The notes under the pieces are model-generated. The model searched no databases and was not told the DNA's origin. It saw only the letters and a program-made list of their open reading frames with translations. DNA of 64,000 bases from Mitsuaria sp. WAJ17. GTDB taxonomy: Bacteria; Pseudomonadota; Gammaproteobacteria; Burkholderiales; Burkholderiaceae_C. How positions within the stretch are numbered: the first letter of the stretch is position 1; each line of letters opens with the position of its first letter. Positions 7,754 to 15,422 of this stretch are shown one piece after another. Position numbers and translations under genes: made by a program. The DNA lies in assembly GCF_014174515.1 (NCBI RefSeq), contig NZ_JACJUG010000009.1:1-64000 (forward strand), written 5' to 3'.

Positions 7754-8719
7754 TCAGCAACAACGGGGCGCCCAGCCCCAAGCGGCAGAGGTCTGGCGCA
7801 GCCGCTGTCCGAGGCCCTGTGCGTCTTCCTCCCCGGGCTGCGGCCGTGCGGCAGGGAGCGGTCGCAAGACCTGACCCTGCGGACTCGACGCAAAGCGCGG
7901 TCCATCGGTACCCTCCAATCCCAGCCAGGCCGCCGCCGTACCCCACCAGATCTGCTCGCGGGCCGCGGCATCCAGCGCCAGTTCGTCCATCAGCGCCTGC
8001 ACCCAGTCCCGTCGCTCGCGCAGCTGCTCGCCGCTGCAGGGCAGGAAGCAGTCGCTGCCGAACTGCAGCGATCCAGGCCCCAGCACCTCCAACATGCGGG
8101 CCAGCACTTCTCGGCGGTAGGGTTTCGGCGGTCCGAAGGAGATGTCCAGGCGGAATTGCGCCCGCTCGTGCGGCACCTCGTGGATGCGATCGATCAGGGC
8201 GACGGCCAAGGCCTCGTCGGTCCAGGGCCAGCCCATGTGGGCCAGGGCCACCCGGGTGCCGGGGTGGTCGCGCAGAGCCTCGCAGTAGACCGGGCGGCAA
8301 AATCGGCCGGAGCGACCGTCGATGAAGATCCCGCTGTGGAAGAGCACGGGCAGCCGCAGCGAGGCGGCCACCTCGTACACCCCGCGCGCCCGCTCCTCGA
8401 AGGGGTACCAGCCCGTGGGCACCAACTTCACGCCCCGCAGGCCCAGGCCCTCGATGGCATGGCGCAGGTCCTGTGCGGCGTGGTCGTCGCGCGGGTCCAC
8501 CACGGCCAGGCCGGTGAGGCGGTCCTCGTGGCCGCGCACCAGGCGGGCGAGGTGGGCATTGCCGCGGCGCAACGAGGCGGCATCGCCCAGCGCGTGGCCA
8601 GGGCTCAGGAAGGGCGCCAGCAGCACAGCCCGTTCGATCCCGGCCTCGTCCAGGGCCCGGAGCACGCCTGCGCTGTCCTCGCGTCCACTGCAGTGCAGGT
8701 GGGCGTCGATGATCTTCAT
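7754..8719 (-). CDS. Amidohydrolase family protein (TIM-barrel metal-dependent hydrolase)
   Basis: The 321-residue product starts with the metal-binding DAHLHCSG motif (Asp-x-His-x-His), followed by GLRGVKLVPTGWYPFEERARG, LPVLFHSGIF, RVALAHMGWPW and FGSDCFLP near the C-terminus. These are the successive barrel-strand ligands of the Amidohydro_2 (PF04909) group, which includes 2-pyrone-4,6-dicarboxylate hydrolase-like and decarboxylating enzymes. It sits between two glycosyltransferases with 12-13 base gaps, which is unusual company for this family. It may remove or modify an acyl/amide group on a glycan precursor; that is inference from position only. The last 30 or so residues are Arg/Pro-rich and unlikely to be part of the barrel. 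Confidence 0.82.
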   Translation of the reverse strand: MKIIDAHLHCSGREDSAGVLRALDEAGIERAVLLAPFLSPGHALGDAASLRRGNAHLARLVRGHEDRLTGLAVVDPRDDHAAQDLRHAIEGLGLRGVKLVPTGWYPFEERARGVYEVAASLRLPVLFHSGIFIDGRSGRFCRPVYCEALRDHPGTRVALAHMGWPWTDEALAVALIDRIHEVPHERAQFRLDISFGPPKPYRREVLARMLEVLGPGSLQFGSDCFLPCSGEQLRERRDWVQALMDELALDAAAREQIWWGTAAAWLGLEGTDGPRFASSPQGQVLRPLPAARPQPGEEDAQGLGQRLRQTSAAWGWAPRCC

Positions 8720-8731
8720 GGCCGGCGCGCT

Positions 8732-9976
8732 TCAGCTGCGACCGGGCCGTGCCGCCAGTGTGGCGGCGCGGGCCAATGCCGCCGAGGCGGCCTCGGCATG
8801 GTCCTGCGCCACCGGCCGCTTCGCACCTCCTGGCGCAGGCCGGACCGCCCGGCCCCAAAGCCGGGCCTCCAGCGCTTCCTGCAGCAGCGCCTGCACGACC
8901 TGCGCGCTGCCATCCCAGGAGTAGGAAGCCACCACGTCCATCGCATGCGTCAGGCGCAGGCGCCGCTGGGCAGGGGTCTCGTGCAGGGCCTGTTCACAGG
9001 CTTCGATGAAGGCCTCGGGGGTGCCGGCGATGCGCACCACGGCCCCATAGAGCCGCGCCACGTCAGGCACCGGCGTGCTGACCACGGGCTTCTCGCCCGC
9101 CAGGTATTCCAGGGTCTTGGTGGGGCTGATGAAGCGGGTGGATTCATTGAGGGCAAAGGGCATGAGACAGACGTCCCACCCGGCCATCAGCGCCGGCAGG
9201 ACGTGGTAGCTCTGCAGGCCCACCCAGTGAATATTGGGCCGCCGGGGCAGGCTGGCGGGATCGATCTTGACCACCGGGCCCACCATCACGAGCTGCCATT
9301 GCGGGCGCGCATCGGCCAGGCGGGCAAGCAGGTCCAGATCCATGCGCTCATCGACGACGCCGAAGAAGCCCAGTCGCGGCCGGGGCAGCGCGCCCTGCAC
9401 CTGCTCGGCACAGCGGGTGGCGGCCGCATCCTGCACGGCCGGCTGGAAGTGCGCCACATCGACCGCACTGGGCATGCAGTGCACCTGAGGATGCAGCGCT
9501 CGCTTGGCCTCGTAGAGCGCCGGACCGCCGGTGAACACCAGAGCGGCCAGGCCCAGCAGTTCGCGCTCGCGCTCGGGCAGCTCGGCCGGGGCCTCCTTGA
9601 AGGCGGACAGCTCGTCCATGCAGTCATAGATCCACAGTACCGGATCCAGGGCGCGGGCCAGCGGCAGGGCCATGGGCGTGTAAAGCCAGGCCATGGGGGA
9701 GCGAAGGCCGCGCTCCTGCAGGGCACGGCGCAGCAGGGGTCGCAGGAGCAGGGCCTGCTCCTCGTCGAATCCATGGGGCGGCAGCGGGCTGTGGGGCGTC
9801 AGCACTTCGAGATGGCGCCCCTGCCAGCTGCTGTCCAGCCGCGCGGGACCGGCGCCATGGACCGGCTCCTCGATGAAGAGCACCGGATGGTACCGAGCCA
9901 GCCGGGACATCAGGTGCTGGGGCCGCTGGTACACGAAGGACCAGCGCAGATGGCTGAAAACGACAAGAGGTGACAT
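8732..9976 (-). CDS. Glycosyltransferase (GT1/GT4-like, GT-B fold)
   Basis: A 414-residue protein beginning MSPLVVFSHLRWSFVYQRPQ. The N-terminal motif FSHLRWxFVYQRPQHL is typical of a group of predicted glycosyltransferases in polysaccharide loci. Further on are DPVLWIYDCMDELSAF, LVFTGGPALYEAKR, CMPSAVDVAHFQP, LGFFGVVDERMDLDLL and, as donor-site equivalent, PTKTLEYLAGEKPVVSTPV. Start 9976 has AGGACC upstream; longer in-frame starts lack coding character. It is the first gene of a three-gene run with the amidohydrolase and a GT4. The final 40 residues are an Ala/Arg-rich tail. Acceptor and donor are unknown. Confidence 0.87.
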   Translation of the reverse strand: MSPLVVFSHLRWSFVYQRPQHLMSRLARYHPVLFIEEPVHGAGPARLDSSWQGRHLEVLTPHSPLPPHGFDEEQALLLRPLLRRALQERGLRSPMAWLYTPMALPLARALDPVLWIYDCMDELSAFKEAPAELPERERELLGLAALVFTGGPALYEAKRALHPQVHCMPSAVDVAHFQPAVQDAAATRCAEQVQGALPRPRLGFFGVVDERMDLDLLARLADARPQWQLVMVGPVVKIDPASLPRRPNIHWVGLQSYHVLPALMAGWDVCLMPFALNESTRFISPTKTLEYLAGEKPVVSTPVPDVARLYGAVVRIAGTPEAFIEACEQALHETPAQRRLRLTHAMDVVASYSWDGSAQVVQALLQEALEARLWGRAVRPAPGGAKRPVAQDHAEAASAALARAATLAARPGRS

Positions 9977-10144
9977 GGAGGTCCTGATGCCCGCGCCAGG
10001 GGCCGGGACGCCTGCCGAGGGCATCCGGCCCGACGGCGCAGGCCTGGGCACTGGGCGGACTGGCCTTGCGGGGCCAACCCCGGCCACGAGGGCGGAGCCG
10101 GCGGGCATTGCAAGGCCTCGTCCGGACGAAGCTGCGGCCGGGGC

Positions 10145-10936
10145 CTACTTGGTGGTGCGGCTGCTTGCGGTGCCCGTGCTGGAGGTGCCGCTGCCCGTGG
10201 TGGCGCTGCTGGCGGCGCCGCGGCTGCCGCCTTCGCCGTTCTCGTCAGCGCCGCTGCCTTGGCTGCCGCTGTGCTGGGGCCGCTGGCTGCGCCACTGGCT
10301 GAACTCGTCGGAGAACTTCTTGTAGCGGTCCTGGCGCCAGGACTGGTAGTCGTTGTCCAGGTTGCGCACCTGTTCCTCGCGCCACTGGTGGTAGTCCGGG
10401 TCGAATTGGCTGTGCTGGCTGCCTGGGCCGCCAAAGCTGCCGCCGTAGCTGCCGCTCATGCCACCCGGATTGCCATAGCCGCTGTGGTCGCTGCCCATGC
10501 CGCCCTGGCCCCCAAGCCCCCCATAGCCGCCTCCAAATCCGGTCCCGCCTGGGCCCACGCCACCACTGCTGTGGTGCTGCCCCTGCGGGCTATGGCTGCC
10601 CTGGCCGTACTGCCCACCGTAGCCGCCAGCCGCGCCGGGAAAGTTCTGGCCGTAGCCACCACCGAAGTGCTGGCCGCCCTGTTCGCCCCCGTGCATGCCC
10701 TGGAAGCCCCCCTGGAAGCCGCCGTTGTCATGGACTGCACCGGGATGCTGTCCCATGCCCCCCTGGTAGCCCCCTTGATAGCCACCCTGCTGGGAGCCCT
10801 GGAACTGGTCCGGGGCCCGGCCTTCCATACCCTGGGGTCGGTTGCTCGACCAATCGCCGTAGTTGCTGCCGCCGCTGCTGCGGCTGCGCTGGCCCTGCTC
10901 CTCGTGGCGGCCCTGGTTTCGACCCTGCTGGTTCAT
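10145..10936 (-). CDS. Gly/Gln-rich low-complexity protein with C-terminal WR repeats
   Basis: A 263-residue protein of very biased composition. Residues about 1-175 are dominated by G, Q, S, Y and H in GGYQGG / GGFQGG / GGYGG-like repeats with no hydrophobic core or signal peptide, so this part should be intrinsically disordered. Residues about 178-222 switch to three degenerate 15-residue repeats (DPDYHQWREEQVRNL, DNDYQSWRQDRYKKF, SDEFSQWRSQRPQ). Each repeat has an aromatic residue, a QWR/SWR core and a basic end. A Ser/Thr/Gly tail closes it. AAAGGA precedes the start at 10936. I do not recognise a named family. The composition suggests a phase-separating or nucleic-acid/polymer-associated protein, but no function is shown. 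Confidence 0.75.
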   Translation of the reverse strand: MNQQGRNQGRHEEQGQRSRSSGGSNYGDWSSNRPQGMEGRAPDQFQGSQQGGYQGGYQGGMGQHPGAVHDNGGFQGGFQGMHGGEQGGQHFGGGYGQNFPGAAGGYGGQYGQGSHSPQGQHHSSGGVGPGGTGFGGGYGGLGGQGGMGSDHSGYGNPGGMSGSYGGSFGGPGSQHSQFDPDYHQWREEQVRNLDNDYQSWRQDRYKKFSDEFSQWRSQRPQHSGSQGSGADENGEGGSRGAASSATTGSGTSSTGTASSRTTK

Positions 10937-11103
10937 AGTGCATCCTTTCGCGATAGTTCAGAATTCATCACTGACCGGCGTACCGCGGGGCACCCGGTCC
11001 GCTAAAGCGAGGCAATCCCCGTACCCGACGCACCGCAGGGCCTGGCAGGCAGTTTTTGCCGCCGGGGGCGCAGGGCCGCCTCGGGTGCCGCGCGTCGTCC
11101 CGT

Positions 11104-11159
11104 TGCCAGCCCCTGTGTCAGCCGCTCTGTCAGCCCCTGTGTCAGCCTACGTTTCAGCC
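11104..11159. repeat. 12-bp tandem repeat, about five copies
   Basis: The octamer TGTCAGCC or a one-base variant recurs every 12 bases at 11104, 11116, 11128, 11140 and 11152. The array lies in the 413-base gap (10937-11349) between the Gly-rich protein and the HU gene. Apart from this array and the HU promoter I see nothing else in that gap. Confidence 0.7.
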
Positions 11160-11276
11160 CCCCCTTTGCGCCCACCGTCACCCGCACCGCCCGCCTGCCA
11201 GCCCCGTGACCATGGGACCTTCCCGCGCCCGCGGGCCCAGAGCCCCCTGCCCTTGGGACTTTTGCGCAAACCCTGG

Positions 11277-11305
11277 CTTACAGGCCCCTGTTTATGGGGC
11301 ACAAT
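11277..11305 (+). promoter_or_regulatory. Putative sigma70 promoter for the HU-like gene
   Basis: CTTACA (11277-11282) and CACAAT (11300-11305) are separated by exactly 17 bases, each matching four of six consensus positions, and lie 45-70 bases before the ATG at 11350. This is a by-eye match; no start site is shown. Confidence 0.4.
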
Positions 11306-11349
11306 CCGCGCCGCCCGAGCCTGTTCGGGCTCAACCAAACTTCATACGA

Positions 11350-11715
11350 ATGAACAAGACCGAACTGATCGAACACCTGGCTTCCAAGCACGAGCTGACC
11401 AAGGCAGAAGCCGGCCGCATCGTCGAAACCCTGCTGGATGCCGTGGTCACCACGGTGAAGAAGGGTGGCACTGTGTCCATCCCCGGCTTTGGCTCCTTCA
11501 AGCAACACGCCCGCGCTGCCCGCACCGGCGTGAACCCCAGCACCGGCGAGAAGATCAAGATCGCCGCTGCGAAGCTGCCCAAGTTCACCCCGGGCGCAGG
11601 CTTCAAGGCTGCAGTGGATCCCAAGGCTGCCGCCCGCAAGGCTGCCAAGGCTGAAGCCAAGCCCGCAGCCAAGGCTGCCAAGGCTGCCAAGCCCGTCGCC
11701 AAGAAGAAGAAGTAA
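11350..11715 (+). CDS. HU-family DNA-binding protein with Lys/Ala-rich C-terminal tail
   Basis: Residues 1-90 form a standard HU/IHF domain: MNKTELIEHLASKHELTKAE, the VSIPGFGSFK saddle and the DNA-intercalating arm RTGVNPSTGEKIKIAAAKLPKFTPG. The remaining 31 or so residues are a histone-H1-like tail built of AAK/PAAK repeats and ending KKKK. HU proteins bend DNA non-specifically and compact the nucleoid. Tailed versions are known in several Burkholderiales and resemble Bordetella BpH-type or mycobacterial HU proteins in composition. It is a single-gene unit with its own promoter and a strong terminator immediately downstream. The 121-residue length exceeds the usual 90 because of the tail. 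Confidence 0.93.
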   Translation: MNKTELIEHLASKHELTKAEAGRIVETLLDAVVTTVKKGGTVSIPGFGSFKQHARAARTGVNPSTGEKIKIAAAKLPKFTPGAGFKAAVDPKAAARKAAKAEAKPAAKAAKAAKPVAKKKK

Positions 11716-11751
11716 TCGCCACGCAGGCCGCGAGCCTGCGTCGTGACGCTC

Positions 11752-11790
11752 AAGCCCGCTGTGGCGCACACCGTGCCACGCGGGCTTTCT
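11752..11790 (+). terminator. Rho-independent terminator after HU gene
   Basis: AAGCCCGC (11752-11759) pairs with GCGGGCTT (11780-11787), with an inner GTGGC/GCCAC stem and a nine-base loop, followed by TCTCTTT. It lies 37 bases after the HU stop codon. Confidence 0.85.
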
Positions 11791-11887
11791 CTTTGAGATG
11801 CCGCCGGCCGCTCGGCCGCGTACAGTTCATGCATCGGCTCCCTTGCCTCGCCCTCCGATCCTGCCTCGCCTCGCCACCGTGCCTGCC

Positions 11888-13789
11888 GTGACCGACCTGC
11901 GTGTGCTCGCGCTCATCCCTCCGATGACGCAGCTGAACACGCCCTACCCCTCCACCGCCTACCTGACCGGCTTCCTGCGCTCGCGCGGCCTGCACTGCGA
12001 GCAGCGCGACCTCGCCTTGGCCCTGGTGCTACAGCTCTTCTCTCGGGCTGGCCTGCGGCAGATGCGCGAGGCCGTCGAGGCGCTGGATCGCAAGCAGCAG
12101 ACGGCTCAAACCCGCAGCTTCGCCGAGCAGTACCCGGCCTACGAGGCCACGATCGAGCGCGCCATCGGCTTCCTGCAGGGCCGCGACCCCACGCTGGCGC
12201 ACCGCATCAACACACGGCAGTTCCTGCCCGAGGGCGCGCGTTTCGCCACCATCGACCACTACCTGGCCGACGAGGGCGAGGACCCCCTCGCCTGGGCCTT
12301 CGGCGCCCTGGGCCTGCAGGACCGCGCCCGGCATCTGGCCACCCTCTACCTCAACGACCTCGCCGATGTGCTGCGCGACGCCGTCGATCCCCGCTTCGAG
12401 TTCGTGCGCTACGCCGAGAGCCTGGCCACCGCCCAGCCCCATTTCGAGCCCATGGCCGAGGCGCTGGCGGCGCCACCCAACCTCATCGATCGCAGCCTGC
12501 AAGACCTGACCCTCGCCGCGGTGCGCGAGACGCGGCCCGACGTCGTGCTGCTGTCCGTGCCCTTCCCCGGCGCCGTGTACGCGGCCCTGCGCATGGGGCA
12601 GGCGATCAAGGCGCAGCACCCCGGCGTCAAGCTGGTGTTGGGCGGCGGTTTTGTCAACACCGAGCTGCGCGAGCTGTCGGAGCCGCGGATCTTCGACTTC
12701 GTCGATTTCATCACCCTGGACGGCGGCGAGCGCCCGCTGCTGGCCCTGCTGGAGCACCTGGCCGGCCAGCGTTCGGCACAGCGCCTGGTGCGCACCTTCG
12801 TGCGTGAGGACGGCGAGGTGCGCTGGCGCCACCTGGCCGAGCCCGACATCCCGTTCGAGGACGTTGGCACGCCCACCTGGGACGGCCTGCCCATAGAACG
12901 CTACCTCTCCCTGCTGGACATGCTCAACCCCATGAACCGGCTGTGGAGCGACGGGCGCTGGAACAAGCTCACCGTGGCCCATGGCTGCTACTGGAAGAAG
13001 TGCAGCTTCTGCGATGTCTCGCTGGACTACATCTCGCGCTACGAGGGCGCCACGGCGGCCACCCTGGTCGATCGCATCGAGGCCATCGTGAAGGAAACGG
13101 GGCAGACGGGCTTCCACTTCGTCGATGAGGCCGCGCCCCCGAAGTCGCTGAAGGCGCTGGCGGCCGAGCTGCAGGCACGCGGCACCGCCATCAGCTGGTG
13201 GGGCAATGTGCGCTTCGAGAAGACCTTCACCCCCGAGCTGTGCCAGCAGCTGGCGGACAGCGGCTGCATCGCCATCTCCGGCGGCCTGGAGGTGGCCTCG
13301 GACCGCCTGCTGAAGCTGATGAACAAGGGCGTCAGCGTGGAGCAGGTGGCCCGCGTCACCAAGGCCTTCGCCGATGCCGGCGTGCTGGTCCATGCCTACC
13401 TGATGTACGGCTTCCCCACGCAGACCGTGCAGGATACGGTGGATGCGCTGGAGTACGTGCGCCAGCTCTTCGAGAACGGCTGCATCCACAGCGGCTTCTT
13501 CCACCGCTTCGCCTGCACGGTGCATTCGCCCGTGGGACTGAACCCGGAGCAGTTCGGCGTGGAGCTGCTGCCTTTGCCCGAAGGCCGTTTTGCGAAGAAC
13601 GATATCGGCTTCATCGACCCCACCGGCACAGACCACGACGCCATGGGCCGCGCGCTGAAGAAGGGCCTCTACAACTTCATGCACGGCATCGGCGTGGACG
13701 AGGACGTGCGCCGCTGGTTCGACGTGCGCGTGCCCAAGCCCACGGTGAAGCGCGGGCATATCCAGCGGGCGCTGGCGCAGCGGGACTGA
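11888..13789 (+). CDS. B12-binding-domain radical SAM protein with CX4CX2C cluster motif
   Basis: The product (633 residues from a GTG at 11888) opens with LRVLALIPPMTQLNTPYPSTAYLTGFLRSRG, typical of B12-binding radical SAM proteins. A Rossmann-like cobalamin-domain segment follows (VVLLSVPFPGAVYAALRMGQ, LVLGGGFVNTELR, DFITLDGGERPLL), then a radical SAM barrel starting NKLTVAHGCYWKKCSFC. The cluster cysteines (12986-13012) are spaced CX4CX2C rather than the usual CX3CX2C. Later motifs include WWGNVRFEKTFTPEL, ISGGLEVASDRLLKLMNKG and AYLMYGFPTQT. The start is uncertain: ATG 11798 lies next to the HU terminator and has no ribosome site, and GTG 11879 is also possible. The reaction is unknown. 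The next gene follows after 11 bases. Confidence 0.85.
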   Translation: MTDLRVLALIPPMTQLNTPYPSTAYLTGFLRSRGLHCEQRDLALALVLQLFSRAGLRQMREAVEALDRKQQTAQTRSFAEQYPAYEATIERAIGFLQGRDPTLAHRINTRQFLPEGARFATIDHYLADEGEDPLAWAFGALGLQDRARHLATLYLNDLADVLRDAVDPRFEFVRYAESLATAQPHFEPMAEALAAPPNLIDRSLQDLTLAAVRETRPDVVLLSVPFPGAVYAALRMGQAIKAQHPGVKLVLGGGFVNTELRELSEPRIFDFVDFITLDGGERPLLALLEHLAGQRSAQRLVRTFVREDGEVRWRHLAEPDIPFEDVGTPTWDGLPIERYLSLLDMLNPMNRLWSDGRWNKLTVAHGCYWKKCSFCDVSLDYISRYEGATAATLVDRIEAIVKETGQTGFHFVDEAAPPKSLKALAAELQARGTAISWWGNVRFEKTFTPELCQQLADSGCIAISGGLEVASDRLLKLMNKGVSVEQVARVTKAFADAGVLVHAYLMYGFPTQTVQDTVDALEYVRQLFENGCIHSGFFHRFACTVHSPVGLNPEQFGVELLPLPEGRFAKNDIGFIDPTGTDHDAMGRALKKGLYNFMHGIGVDEDVRRWFDVRVPKPTVKRGHIQRALAQRD

Positions 13790-13800
13790 GGAGCGCGGGC

Positions 13801-14196
13801 ATGTGGCACCTGAGCCTGGCCTGGCTGTGGCTCATGGCAGGACTGGTCTTCGGCCTCGCACCGGTGCGCAGCCCGCTGGTCTCCTGGTGGACGCCGGCGG
13901 TGCTGGGCCTGGTCCTGCTGCTGTGGCGGCGCAGCGTATGGCGCGGACTCCTGCAGCCCCTGCGCGGCGTGCGGGCCCTGTGCTGGTGCGGCCACGCGCT
14001 GACGATGGCGGCCGGGCTGCTCCTGCTGGCCGCCTCCAGCCCGCTCATGGCGGACGCCAACAGCCTCGGCCTCGGACTGCTGCTCGGACTGCTGCTGCTG
14101 CCCCTGCCCTTCTTCGGCGCGGCCGCCTGGCTGTGCCAGATCGTCCAGCTGTGCAGGCCGGCCTTGCCGGCGCCGGATGACGTTCACAAACGTTGA
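13801..14196 (+). CDS. Small integral membrane protein
   Basis: A 131-residue protein with about four hydrophobic segments: LAWLWLMAGLVFGLAP, WWTPAVLGLVLLLW, HALTMAAGLLLLAASS, and LGLLLGLLLLPLPFFGAAAWL. A basic loop (RRSVWRGLLQPLRGVR) follows the second, which predicts a cytoplasmic loop there. The start at 13801 has GAGGAGCG upstream. It follows the radical SAM gene by 11 bases, so the two are probably cotranscribed. I recognise no family. Confidence 0.7.
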   Translation: MWHLSLAWLWLMAGLVFGLAPVRSPLVSWWTPAVLGLVLLLWRRSVWRGLLQPLRGVRALCWCGHALTMAAGLLLLAASSPLMADANSLGLGLLLGLLLLPLPFFGAAAWLCQIVQLCRPALPAPDDVHKR

Positions 14197-14308
14197 CAAC
14201 TTCAGGCCCCGACGCTTGCCGGATCTCCGACAGCCCATGGAACAATTCTCGCGCGGCGGCGGCCGGGGCCCGGCTGCCCGTCCATGACAAGACGATCCGG
14301 GGAGTGAC

Positions 14309-15334
14309 ATGACTTCTTCTTCCAAGCGCGGCCGCCTGGCCGGCGCAGGCCTGGCCCTGCTGATGGCCGGCGCCGGGCAGGCCGCCCAGGCGCAGGCCGC
14401 GGCCCCCCTCACGCCCTTCCCTCGCGCCAGCGAGTACGTCCGGCACATCAATCCGCTAGAACAGGGCACGCTGCCCATCTCGCCGCCGGAGCGCAAGTCC
14501 GGTGGCGGCCGGCAGAGCCGCTGGCGCATGAGCTACGAAGGCGCCGTCAGCGTGGTCCAGTACGACCACAAGAACGACGACAGCCCCGTGCTGATTGCCC
14601 GCCACTACGCCGGGCAGTTGAAGGCCCAGGGCTACGAGCTGGTGACCATCTGCGACATCCCCTGCCAGGCACCGGATGGCAGCGATGACAGCTCCCAGAG
14701 CTGGCGCAATGAATTCGACATGCTAGGCAAGAAGCTGGACCTCTACCGCTTCGGCCACCACGGCCTCTACTTCATGGCCTACAAGCCCGATGCCATCGCG
14801 GCCGTGCGCGTGGGCCAGTTCGGCGAGCGCCCCGTGTCCACGGTCAAGCTGGTGCAGTCAGCCAGCCTGGACCTCGGCCCGCTGAAGGCCTGGATCGCCC
14901 AGCAGCAGGCGCCGGCACCCAGCGCCGCCCTGCCGCCACCCCCCCAGCGCAGCGAAGCGGCGGCGCCCGCAGCGGAGCCGCCTGCAGGCCCACCGAAGAT
15001 CATCGACATCGCCCCCAAAGACCTGGAGAAGTGGCTGGCCGAGCACCCCCGGCAGCGCGCGGTGCTGCAGGTGACCAGCTTCGATGCCAACTGCGTCCAC
15101 TGCGTCCGCGCCAACCCGGTCTACGCCGCGCTGTCCAGCCGGCCGGTGCCCGAGGGCACGGTGTTCCTGCGCATGAGCTTCCAGCCCTGGCAGAGCGTAG
15201 GCCAGAACCCCGTGGGCCAGCAGCTGGGCGTGAACGGCCTGCCCACCTACCTCGTGATCGAGGGCGGCAAGCAGACCCGCCGCAAGATCGGCGACTGGGA
15301 CGAAGCCACGCTGCGGCGCGAGCTCATCGACTGA
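14309..15334 (+). CDS. Secreted DUF4892-like / thioredoxin-fold protein
   Basis: A 341-residue exported protein. Residues 1-31 form a signal peptide (LAGAGLALLMAGAGQAAQAQA). Residues about 35-200 resemble the DUF4892 pattern (FPRASEYVRH, SPVLIARHYAGQLKAQGYELVTICD, GLYFMAYKP). A Pro/Ala-rich linker (about 205-230) leads to a thioredoxin-like domain with the active-site pair CVHC in DANCVHCVRANPVY, the cis-Pro loop GLPTYLVIEGGKQ, and a final LRRELID helix. The CxxC suggests periplasmic thiol-disulfide chemistry, but the linked DUF4892 module has no assigned role. It has GGGGAG before the ATG and ends in a strong terminator. It is not obviously linked to its neighbours. Confidence 0.78.
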   Translation: MTSSSKRGRLAGAGLALLMAGAGQAAQAQAAAPLTPFPRASEYVRHINPLEQGTLPISPPERKSGGGRQSRWRMSYEGAVSVVQYDHKNDDSPVLIARHYAGQLKAQGYELVTICDIPCQAPDGSDDSSQSWRNEFDMLGKKLDLYRFGHHGLYFMAYKPDAIAAVRVGQFGERPVSTVKLVQSASLDLGPLKAWIAQQQAPAPSAALPPPPQRSEAAAPAAEPPAGPPKIIDIAPKDLEKWLAEHPRQRAVLQVTSFDANCVHCVRANPVYAALSSRPVPEGTVFLRMSFQPWQSVGQNPVGQQLGVNGLPTYLVIEGGKQTRRKIGDWDEATLRRELID

Positions 15335-15362
15335 GCCCCGGCCCGCCCGCCCTCGACACAAC

Positions 15363-15400
15363 GCCGCCCCGCTGTCCTGTCAGACACGCGGGGCGGCCTT
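15363..15400. terminator. Hairpin terminator between convergent genes
   Basis: GCCGCCCCGC (15363-15372) pairs with GCGGGGCGGC (15388-15397) and is followed by CTTCTTC. It separates the thioredoxin-like gene (stop 15334) from the convergent CGTase gene (stop 15423). Confidence 0.75.
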
Positions 15401-15422
15401 CTTCAGGCCGGGCGGACGCTGC

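Noticed and set aside
11104..11159. CRISPR-like array
   Set aside because: The repeat is a contiguous 12-base tandem with no spacers, and no cas genes are in the window.
12029..13759. Minus-strand 576-residue frame
   Set aside because: Antisense to the radical SAM gene, whose motifs are clear; His/Gln-rich shadow.
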